In this document: piece after piece, positions 1 to 6,684 of the stretch
Layout: each line of letters begins with the position of its first letter
Numbering within the stretch: position 1 is the first letter of the stretch
Source: Coemansia sp. RSA 922
Lineage: Eukaryota > Kickxellomycota > Kickxellomycetes > Kickxellales > Kickxellaceae
Assembly: GCA_027577415.1 (NCBI GenBank)
Contig: JANBQS010000881.1
Location: 1 to 10,927, forward strand
Reading direction: 5' to 3'
DNA length: 10,927 bases
The notes under the pieces: generated by a model
The model's input: the letters and a program-made list of their open reading frames with translations, nothing else
What the model was told of the DNA's origin: nothing
Databases searched by the model: none
Position numbers and translations under genes: made by a program

Positions 1-456
1 CTGCTTGACCGCTACAACCATTGGGCGTGGGTTCAGTTCTTATTCTACATATTCCCGCTGATCAATATTTTGGCGGGAGCGGCCATCGATAGGACTTTGG
101 TCAAGGTGGTTGACTTTTTGCTGAGCGAGCAGCAAGTGGAATCTTACGTGGACCTGTTGATAGAGAATCTGTGGAAGCCAGAGAACGGCGGCAAGTTCAA
201 ATCCAAGGATCGGCCGTACAAGACGCTGGAGCAAGAAACGATGCTGAGAGATGATGCTGCCGAGCTGGTCGCTGAGCTTTTGCCTTATGTGGCGACAAAG
301 TTTTTTTACGGGCCGTCGGAATCAGAGCGACTCTTGGCGGCGCAACGGATTCTTGAGCCATTTGAGAACCGGCAGCTGAACAAGCACCTAGTGTACAATA
401 TTCTCGATGCGGTTGTCGGGAAAATCGCCCCAGAGCTCAAAGAGATCAAGTCGTAG
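1..456 (+). CDS. Sorting nexin (Mdm1/SNX13/SNX25-like), C-terminal Nexin_C domain, 5' partial
   Basis: This is the last 151 codons of a gene whose frame is open to the left edge and stops at TAG 454-456. The visible peptide matches the sorting-nexin C-terminal (Nexin_C) pattern. It has an aromatic/hydrophobic opening (HWAWVQFLFYIF), then a segment like the family's 'tvnwlfseqmv.yi' (DRTLVKVVDFLLSEQQVESYVDLL), a Trp-Pro turn (LWKP), and the closing signature NKHLVYNILDAVVGKIAPEL, which parallels the family's NKHLLY...ELxPEL. Full-length relatives are built as PXA, often RGS, PX, then Nexin_C. They act at ER-vacuole/lysosome or lipid-droplet contacts (yeast Mdm1, human SNX13/14/25). The PX and PXA regions would lie to the left of this window, so the exact subfamily cannot be fixed. 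The gene is convergent with the GATA gene on the other strand. I am confident of the domain and less so of the specific orthologue. Confidence 0.85.
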   Translation: MLDRYNHWAWVQFLFYIFPLINILAGAAIDRTLVKVVDFLLSEQQVESYVDLLIENLWKPENGGKFKSKDRPYKTLEQETMLRDDAAELVAELLPYVATKFFYGPSESERLLAAQRILEPFENRQLNKHLVYNILDAVVGKIAPELKEIKS

Positions 457-647
457 AGTGCGGTAAAGAAAAACGAATTATCTTTTTTTAAATAGACAAA
501 TAGACCCTGCTTTTCTTGTCTATTGTGAATAGTGTGTTTTTTCGTCCACATCTCATGTATAGTACACGATGCAAGGGACAGGGCGTACTATTTTAAGATT
601 TTTTTATGTCAAAGAACTACTTTGTTGGAGACAGATCACCTGGATGA

Positions 648-653
648 AATAAA
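648..653 (+). terminator. Poly(A) signal AATAAA, candidate for the nexin gene
   Basis: A canonical AATAAA lies about 190 nt after the nexin stop and runs directly into an A-tract. A second copy is at 775-780. Either would give an ordinary fungal 3' UTR. The assignment rests on motif and position only. Confidence 0.35.
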
Positions 654-774
654 AAAAACCAGTCTATTCTCAATTTTATTTATTTATTTGAAATGGTGTT
701 ATCCGTGTATAGTGCGCTTGGACATGCATTACCTCGTGCTTACATGACTGCATGTATGGCCAGGAGAGTGAGAG

Positions 775-780
775 AATAAA
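775..780 (+). terminator. Second AATAAA, alternative poly(A) signal
   Basis: This exact AATAAA is about 320 nt downstream of the nexin stop codon, in an AT-rich context. It is an alternative or distal site to the one at 648. Only the motif supports it. Confidence 0.25.
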
Positions 781-1480
781 ATCAAGTGAGGGATGGACAG
801 CTGCAAGCCAAGCTCGTTCACTTGGGCTGGCCTGACCTGAGCGTACAGGAAAGCTAAAAATAGACATTCTTCATTTCTTCAAGGGCTGGAGGAATTTGGA
901 TACTAGGCGCTAGTAACGATGACGTTTAAATTAAATGCTAGTGGCACAACAAGATCGACTGTTTAAAGGTGACGATACCGATTCTGTATATGTGGAGGGC
1001 AATTGACAACTTTCACGCAATAGTAACAATGGCAGTTAATCCGATAAAGGGACTCGCCAACAATACAGGCGGCAGTAAAAAAAATAACAAGGAAACTGTA
1101 AACAATATATAAAAAAAGTAAATATATATAAAATAGTAGAGATGAGGAAATCAAAATAGTTATCCCTGTCAGCGAGCGTGCACACACTTAGTTAGCAGTA
1201 CGCGACAAAATAGAAAAAAAAGAAGGGAGTGAGGAATTGGCAGTGAAGATCGAGGGAAAAAGTAAACAAGGGGGAGGGGGGAAACATGAGACAGAGAGAC
1301 ACAGGCTAGGCGTGTGCGTGTGGGAAATCCGATCCAAAGTGACAGCAAGGCACAAAGCTGGATAAGTGTGTGAGAAACACGAAGCGCGAGTAAAGGACTA
1401 AGCGATAATAGTACAAACAGAAGAATTGGAGGGAGCGAGTGAGAGGTGAACAAAGTAAAGGGTCAGCCCCCCGGGGAGGA

Positions 1481-3073
1481 TCAAAAGCCGGCATTGTGGT
1501 GGTGGGCGTGCGGGGCCGGAACGCCACCTGGCATTGGCGACGACGATGGCGACCCAGCAATAGCAACAACGGCCGGCATGTGGATGCTAGACGAGCAGCG
1601 GCGGCAAATACTAGCGCCGCCAGTCGCGATCTCGGTCTTTGTCGGCACATAGCTACACTTGGCACAGTAGACCTTGCCCTTCTTGTACCGCAGGCCGCAC
1701 AGATTGCACAGCGTCATGCTGTCGATCAGTCCTGGCCGCCAGCACGGCGTCGAGCTAGCCCCACAAGACGCACAGCTACGCTTGCTGCCGCCAAAAGTGG
1801 CATGATGGTGGTGCTCGCTGCCCGGCGGCAAAGGCAGAACAGCAGGAGTGCGCTTGGGCTGCGGCTGCGGGTGGAAGCGCTGGTGGTGGTGGTACGGGTG
1901 GTAGGGCTGCGCCAGCGGCGACCCGCTGCGCCGGTCACCGTCCTTCTCCTTTTTGCGCTTGGGCGCCGGCGCGCTCGGCCCTTGGCGTGGCGCTGCTGCG
2001 GGGCCTCTGCTGATGGCGGCAGCCGCCATCCCGCCCACCTGCAGCTGTCTGTTCACCTGACCATGCGGCTGATTCGCATGCCGCCGTTGTCCGGATGATG
2101 ATGCTGTCGATTCGCTATCCACTATATCCAGGATCTCATCGTCGTCATCCATGCCCAGCTGCGCCTGCACCGTGCCGATCGAGTGCCGCCGATGGAACCC
2201 CACCGACTCGGCTGCCTTGGCTGCACTTGCCGTCAGGTTCTCTGCCAGCCCATGCTCGGAAGAGTTCAGCTCTGAGCGTGAGCGGCCTACTGCCGTCGAT
2301 CCGTGACCCACAGCCGCAGCCAGGCTGCCTGGCCCACTGGCCGCCAGCAGCGCAATAGATGGTGCTGCTGTGGCCCCGCCTGCTGCTGCCCCGCCGCGCA
2401 GTCCGCTGCGTCGCGCTCCGGGAGAGGTGTAGATGCCCGGGCGCTGAGCTGAAGCGCCAGCCAAGCGCTTGACCCTGGCTCGCTTGATACTCTGCTGTTG
2501 CGCATTGCTGTCGCTCTCCACGCCGCTAGAAGTGTGATGATTGAGATGATGATGGCTAACCTGATGGATCTGAATCAGGCGGTCGCGCAGATCGCTAAGG
2601 AGTTCGGGGTAGTGCAACACGTTGCTGGCCGACCGATGGATGGGGACAGTGATTGATGCCGAGGCAACCGGCCGAAGTAAAGGCGTGCTACTGGCCGAGT
2701 TGGCCTGCGATCCGCCCGATCCCTCGTCCGCTGGGGCAGACTCAGCTAGCGGCATCGACGTTGTCAGTGATGTAGGTAGCGCTATGTTGGCAGTTGCTGC
2801 GGCGGCTATGACGGATGCGGCTGTCTTGGCGCCCAGCCCCGAGGGAAGTCCGGCTGATGATGGGAGAATGTTGAGGCCCGGGACAACTTCACTCACACCA
2901 GTAGTGCTCAGATCCGTCGCTGATGAGATCGATGCGATCTTGTCTGGGAAACGGAATACTACACCGGGTGCCTCGGCCATGTCTCGCTGACACGGTGAGC
3001 GCATCGGAATGCCCTTCCTCTTGTGGCGCGCAGGTGGTGCGCCACGCGATAGCCGGTGGTATGATGTAGCCAT
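1481..3073 (-). CDS. GATA-type zinc-finger transcription factor, 530 aa
   Basis: This is a nuclear DNA-binding regulator expected to bind HGATAR sites. The finger is near the C-terminus: C434-x2-C437-x18-C456-x2-C459, with the family marks TPxWR (442-446) and LCNLCGLRYKKGK (455-467). The usual CNAC is CNLC here, and there is an extra C444. Eleven residues later comes a second pair, C470-x2-C473-x16-C490-x2-C493, possibly a second zinc site. Basic patches KRARVKR (197-203) and PKRKKEK (371-377) are candidate nuclear localisation signals. Residues 151-172 look helical. RRHS (295-298) fits the PKA consensus, followed by an acidic stretch DDDDEILDIVDSES (309-322). The rest is Ala/Ser/Gly/His-rich and probably disordered. 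I chose the ATG at 3071-3073 because it is the first ATG after the TATA box (none lies between on this strand) and an in-frame stop sits just upstream. M32 (2978-2980) has a better initiation context (GACATGG) and could be used by leaky scanning. No intron is needed. The class is secure; the pathway (nitrogen, iron, light or other) cannot be read from the sequence. Confidence 0.88.
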   Translation of the reverse strand: MATSYHRLSRGAPPARHKRKGIPMRSPCQRDMAEAPGVVFRFPDKIASISSATDLSTTGVSEVVPGLNILPSSAGLPSGLGAKTAASVIAAAATANIALPTSLTTSMPLAESAPADEGSGGSQANSASSTPLLRPVASASITVPIHRSASNVLHYPELLSDLRDRLIQIHQVSHHHLNHHTSSGVESDSNAQQQSIKRARVKRLAGASAQRPGIYTSPGARRSGLRGGAAAGGATAAPSIALLAASGPGSLAAAVGHGSTAVGRSRSELNSSEHGLAENLTASAAKAAESVGFHRRHSIGTVQAQLGMDDDDEILDIVDSESTASSSGQRRHANQPHGQVNRQLQVGGMAAAAISRGPAAAPRQGPSAPAPKRKKEKDGDRRSGSPLAQPYHPYHHHQRFHPQPQPKRTPAVLPLPPGSEHHHHATFGGSKRSCASCGASSTPCWRPGLIDSMTLCNLCGLRYKKGKVYCAKCSYVPTKTEIATGGASICRRCSSSIHMPAVVAIAGSPSSSPMPGGVPAPHAHHHNAGF

Positions 3074-3080
3074 TAGAGTC

Positions 3081-3088
3081 TATAAAAG
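3081..3088 (+). promoter_or_regulatory. TATAAAAG on the plus strand beside the GATA start codon
   Basis: This consensus TATA box points rightward, 7 nt outside the GATA gene's ATG. It cannot drive the GATA gene, which runs the other way. It could initiate a divergent transcript into the intergenic region, or be a chance match inside the GATA 5' leader. No coding gene begins just downstream. Confidence 0.2.
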
Positions 3089-3258
3089 CTGGTCTTTAAA
3101 ATACAAAACAAAAATACAAGTTGTACGAGATGTTCTTTAAAAAGGCGTTGGGGTGTGATGATTGGATTGAAAAAGTGCACAAGAAATGAAACAGATGGTC
3201 CAAGCGTCAAAAGTGTAATGATGTAGCAAGAGAAAAGCTAGAGAAGTGACTGGTGCCA

Positions 3259-3280
3259 GGGAAAGGGGAGGGGGAAAGGG
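3259..3280 (+). other. G-quadruplex motif on the plus strand (template strand of the GATA gene)
   Basis: Four G runs of 3, 4, 5 and 3 are separated by loops of 3, 1 and 3 nt, fully meeting the G3+N1-7 rule. The motif lies 3 nt beyond the end of the minus-strand TATATAAAG, where the GATA gene's transcription start should fall. Confidence 0.5.
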
Positions 3281-3283
3281 CGT

Positions 3284-3292
3284 CTTTATATA
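3284..3292 (-). promoter_or_regulatory. TATA box of the GATA gene
   Basis: The minus strand reads TATATAAAG, a near-perfect TATA box, 211 nt upstream of the ATG at 3073. A start site 25-35 nt downstream would fall near 3250-3260, giving a leader of about 180 nt. That leader contains no ATG on this strand, which supports both the promoter and the chosen start codon. Confidence 0.5.
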
Positions 3293-3296
3293 ACGA

Positions 3297-3315
3297 AGAG
3301 AGAGAGAGAGAGAGA
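3297..3315 (+). repeat. (AG)n microsatellite
   Basis: A pure AG run of about nine and a half units lies immediately upstream of the GATA gene's TATA box. On that gene's sense strand it reads as CT. GA/CT runs are common in promoter regions. Confidence 0.85.
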
Positions 3316-3409
3316 AAGAGGAGAGGTGAAAGGAGAACACGCGGGAAACAAAAAAAGGACGAACGAGGGAAGTGTGCCTTTTTCTGATTCCCCCTCCTTG
3401 GCACCGCCA

Positions 3410-3443
3410 CCCCCCATTGACACCCCCCCATTTGCCCACCCCC
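3410..3443 (-). other. G-quadruplex motif on the minus strand (GATA promoter)
   Basis: The plus strand has C runs of 6, 7, 3 and 5 with spacers of 7, 5 and 1 nt, so the minus strand carries a canonical four-run G-quadruplex motif. It lies about 120 nt upstream of the GATA gene's TATA box, on that gene's sense strand. Confidence 0.45.
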
Positions 3444-3724
3444 TCTTCTCCGATCAGCCTATGCACTACGAAAATAGGGGAGTGAGGGAGCCTTGTTTAA
3501 TTTCAAGTGCCTGCGACATGACGGGTGCTCAAAGCAAAGACAACGCAGTACACAAGAAGAATTACCTGTTCAATAGGCCCGACCACCCGTGCCCCCCGCG
3601 GCTTATTACTGAGAGATCAGCTGCCGTTTGGGTATCTTTCCCCCTCTCACACTCCACTGTGAGGCACCTTCTGAGCACGAGATAGAAAGAGGGAGGACCT
3701 TTTTACAGCAAGCGGATCAAAAAA

Positions 3725-3737
3725 ATATATATATATA
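3725..3737. repeat. (AT)n run
   Basis: A 13-nt alternating AT run follows an A-tract in the divergent intergenic region. It is a simple repeat with no clear role. Confidence 0.7.
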
Positions 3738-3792
3738 GCTGGGGCAGTATCGGGCGTTGGATGGATCGGGGATAATGCGTCCAATAAGGCTT

Positions 3793-3807
3793 ACAACAAC
3801 AACAACA
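3793..3807 (+). repeat. (ACA)5 trinucleotide repeat
   Basis: Five exact ACA units in non-coding sequence. It is a short simple repeat. Confidence 0.75.
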
Positions 3808-5557
3808 TCTAGGACAAGCGAGTGTACGAGCAGATTGGTCAGACATGACGACTTGATCTGCTCTCTTTTACCCTTTACAGCTGTCAGATCCATTCAATTT
3901 TACGTCCTCTTTGCTCTTTGAGTTTCTTCTTTCCTCACCCGGGTACTCCAAAAATAATGAGAGGGCGGGAGCTGTTCATGTGCTTTGGTGGTGATGCAAT
4001 AGGTTTGCCGAGCAATACAAGTGAAAAAATACACTCCCTCCTTTCTTCATGCATATGCGCAATGGCCAGCCACCATTGCATTGAGCGTTCATGGGTCGAT
4101 TTGCTCGAACGCTGCAGTAAGGTGAATGCACGACCGAGTGAGAACTTCATTATACGCAGTTTTTTCTTTTCTTCATGTCCATCCCAAATGCCCTCCCCCG
4201 CAGTAATATGTTGAGTGGCGGTAAGCCTTCCATACTTTTTTTTTGTATTTTTTCCACGCTTCAAAAAAAGGTAAGTTGCTCTCTATACTGTGCATCAAGC
4301 AGTAGTGTTTATGACTAGACACGGAACGTCATAGATCAGACACCAAAGAAAAATAAAGCGGAGTGTCCATGGATCGCCATGAAAAAAAGAAGGGTAGATC
4401 GTGGCCTGATACCCCGGGTACTATTGGACTATAGCCCAAGTCACTCGTGTAGTCAAGCTACATCCAACCAGAGAAGAGTATACGGTATATAATGAGCACA
4501 TGGAGGCGCCAGGAAACGCAATTATCGTCGTAGATCCGCCTTAAAAACAATCACCGATCCACCAAAGTTCCGCGTAAATATCGGCTGATTGACACTAAAG
4601 ATCAAATAATAAAAGCCCGTGTTACAGTGAACGCCCACGGACCAGATCCAAGTTATCTATACTAGCTGGTTTTGCCTCGGTCAATAGAACTCAGATCAAG
4701 TGCAGAAGAAGAAAAAAAACATAGTCTCGCACGAATGAAAGAGCTGGTAATAAGAGAGCTGGGCCGATCCAATGACAAAGAAACAGGATAGTTGACAGAA
4801 ACGGGGTGTGCGAATCGACCTCCCTCTTCTTTCTTGGCAGCGAGTGGAGGGACGACTGGCGGCGATCCTATGGTTCAGGTGACTGCTGCATGGCATGCGG
4901 GACGAGCGGGAAGAAGCCTTTGTACATATGAAATTGGAAACGCACTTGTTGCCGCCACATGCACACGAAAAAAAATATAAACAGACAAGCCTTGTTTTCG
5001 GGAGAGGTTTTTTTTATTCTCTTCACAATAACATGGACGTTGTTAATCGGAGCTCCTCCAAATCTGTAAGACCTTCAATTAACCACTCCTTTATTCGTAT
5101 AATTGCACGATCCATGGTGGTTTGCAAAAAAAATAATTATTCTGCGCGATCGCACAGGAACACTCACGCCTGTGCATGTGGATAGTAGGGACGAGCAGCT
5201 GCCATTTTTCTTGCTGCGCTCGTGCGTGGACATGGAGGGGGTGGTGACGCGATCGAACGGATAGACAGGAAGCATCCAAAAACCTTCCAGGAATCAGCAT
5301 GCGCAAGGTTGCTCCCAAATACATAAAAAAAACAATAACAAAAGACCTCGCACAATGCCTGATTTTCCCTTCTAGGCAATGGTATTCATTGTTAGAGAAG
5401 GGGGGAAAAGCGGTTTACCAACAAAGACTTTATTCCCAGGTTTCCCCCTCGAATGAGGCGTCTCAATGAGGACCGACCACGAATGCATGGCGTTTTTATT
5501 TATTCTTTTTGCTTTTTGTCCGTCTCTCTTTGTCTCCCTTTGTACGGTCATGCAATA

Positions 5558-5657
5558 GATAATTGGATCTATTTATTCACCACTACCGTGTGTGCCGGAA
5601 AACACTGACGTAGTCGGATCTGGTCTATCACGCAGAAGATAATGCAGATAGAGATAA
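5558..5657. promoter_or_regulatory. Cluster of five GATA-factor binding motifs (HGATAR)
   Basis: AGATAA occurs with its GATAA core at 5558, 5638 and 5653, AGATAG with its core at 5647, and TGATAG on the minus strand at 5625-5629. The last three plus-strand sites fall within 20 nt. Random equal-base sequence of this length would hold about 0.3 such sites. A TGACGTA half-CRE-like site (5606-5612) lies inside the cluster. It sits about 1 kb upstream of the large plus-strand gene and 2.5 kb upstream of the GATA-factor gene. It may be an upstream activating module for either; binding is inferred from motif only. Confidence 0.4.
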
Positions 5658-5987
5658 TTTGGCTAACCCAGAACCAGAGATCGGTGCTGGTCTCTCCCCC
5701 TGCTTTGAAAAGTTGACCTCGCTCCATTTCCTCCCCCACCTCCTGGATCTCAATTGCCTTCCAATCTCTTGGTGCACTCAGAATAGTGCTGACAGAGACC
5801 AGTGGTATCCCAGACCACTGGATCCCTCTCCCCCCTTCATCCTTGTTAACGTGGCTGTCACGTACTTTAGAGGGAGGGCGCTATTCTCATGGACCAGTTG
5901 TTTACGTTCTTTTTTATCCGTAGACTGGACCCTAAGCGCCAGCAGATCGGAGCACTGCCTAATACGAGCAGATCAATCGCAGACCAG
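5620..5987. repeat. Dispersed RGACCAG motif, five copies in 368 nt
   Basis: The core GACCAG or its complement occurs at 5620-5625 (-), 5687-5692 (-), 5797-5802 (+), 5892-5897 (+) and 5982-5987 (+). In four cases the preceding base makes AGACCAG, and in one GGACCAG. Chance expectation for a 6-mer on both strands is about 0.2. A sixth copy at 4640 shares the 10-mer GACCAGATCC with the reverse complement of 5616-5625. The copies at 5797 and 5812 (one mismatch) face each other in an inverted repeat. This may be a transcription-factor site array. Confidence 0.4.
5799..5821. repeat. Inverted repeat, 8-bp perfect arms with 7-nt spacer
   Basis: CCAGTGGT (5799-5806) and ACCACTGG (5814-5821) are exact reverse complements around a 7-nt spacer. 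It overlaps the AGACCAG motif family. A few such arms are expected by chance in a window this size, so the interest lies in the overlap. It may be a dimeric binding site. Confidence 0.5.
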
Positions 5988-6244
5988 TTTTCCCCCAAAT
6001 CAATTGCCTTTGACGCGGACTCACCGCCATGTAACTTTTGATCGCATTCAAATACGCTTGTCCCAAGAACGTGCGCGACTATATCAACAAGGAATAACTA
6101 CTGTCAAGCACTGTTGGCAAAAAAATAAAACAAAAAGCGTTGTCCCTTCAATTGACGGGACAACTCCTTGTACTCGCGCTTCAACGAACCCCTGCTTTCC
6201 CTCATTTTTTTTCTCTCTGCGCGGACTATGCATAACTGAAGTCC

Positions 6245-6360
6245 CTCTTTCTTAACGCTCTATTTTTCTTTCTAGTTTTTTTTTCCCTTTTCGTTTGTAA
6301 AGTAAACACCTCGTTTTTTTCCTCTCCTTTATTGCGTCGTTTTTTTTCTTCTATTCTCTC
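6245..6360 (+). promoter_or_regulatory. CT-rich block upstream of the large plus-strand gene
   Basis: The plus strand is strongly pyrimidine-rich with long T runs. Such blocks commonly precede transcription starts in fungi. It ends about 325 nt before the inferred start codon at 6685. I see no good TATA box between them, so the exact start site is unknown. Confidence 0.35.
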
Positions 6361-6684
6361 AATTTAATTGTCGTTATTATCTTGGTGCGAGAGTCTTACC
6401 GCACTGTGGAAAAAAAACAACATACTTTCCTTCGCTTTTTATTATACTTCAATTCGGCCCTTGTAAATTTATTCATGGCAAGCCTCTCTTTCTATACTCT
6501 CGGTGTATCTAGTCTCTAAGCGTACTTACGACGTCGAGTTTTCCCCCATTTTTTGCGTTTTTGTCAGACACTCGACGGTTTGGGCGGTTCCTTTTCTCTG
6601 CCACTGCGTACCTTGGTCTATTCCTGCCGCCTTATTCAGTCTCCGCAACACGGCAGTCGTTCAGAACACTAGCGCTTGGTAGCC

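Larger units (their letters stand above)
457..1480. other. Convergent intergenic spacer (3' UTRs of the nexin and GATA genes)
   Basis: About 1 kb separates two genes that point at each other. The left half is AT-rich, with AATAAA signals for the plus-strand gene and a TTTATT run at 675-688 that reads as overlapping AATAAA copies on the minus strand. Positions 1081-1136 hold A- and TATATA-rich sequence that could serve either strand as an efficiency element. From about 1200 to 1480 the plus strand is purine-rich, so the GATA mRNA would have a CU-rich 3' UTR there. Open frames in this stretch are short and have no coding character. I see no tRNA or other RNA gene. Confidence 0.6.
3074..6684. 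other. 3.6 kb divergent intergenic/regulatory region
   Basis: This is the space between two head-to-head genes. From left to right it holds the GATA gene's 5' leader and TATA box, G-rich and C-rich tracts (3259-3443), an AG repeat, an AT repeat and an ACA repeat, a central part (about 3900-5550) in which I see no gene, a GATA-site cluster (5558-5657), repeated AGACCAG motifs (5620-5987), and a CT-rich block (about 6245-6360). Open frames here, including a stop-free stretch at 5614-6255 with no ATG, lack coding character. I found no tRNA with matching A and B boxes. The length is generous for a fungal intergenic region and would allow complex control or an unannotated non-coding transcript. 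Confidence 0.55.

Noticed and set aside
741..756. TACATG-ACTG-CATGTA small hairpin in the convergent spacer
   Set aside because: Six-base arms are common by chance, and eukaryotic 3' ends do not need a hairpin terminator.
1439..2990. Plus-strand ORFs across the GATA gene
   Set aside because: These are antisense shadows of a GC-rich coding region. The minus-strand frame has the zinc finger.
3326..3685. 119-codon plus-strand ORF with Pro-rich peptide
   Set aside because: It overlaps the GATA promoter, G4 motif and C runs. The prolines come from the C tracts, not from a protein signal.
4084..4113. AGCGTTC/GAACGCT inverted repeat, with a similar-looking B box on the minus strand
   Set aside because: Seven-base arms with a 16-nt spacer are expected by chance in a window this size, and no tRNA fold fits.
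3918..4264. Overlapping ORFs of about 100 codons on both strands
   Set aside because: They are mutual shadows with no recognisable peptide and no promoter or poly(A) support.
5245..5265. Minus-strand GTTCGATC resembling a tRNA B box
   Set aside because: The flanking bases do not pair into a T stem, and no A box or acceptor stem was found.
5614..6255. A 213-codon stop-free frame on the plus strand
   Set aside because: It contains no ATG, its peptide shows no domain or coding-like composition, and it lies among promoter-type motifs. I could not place splice sites that would make it an exon.
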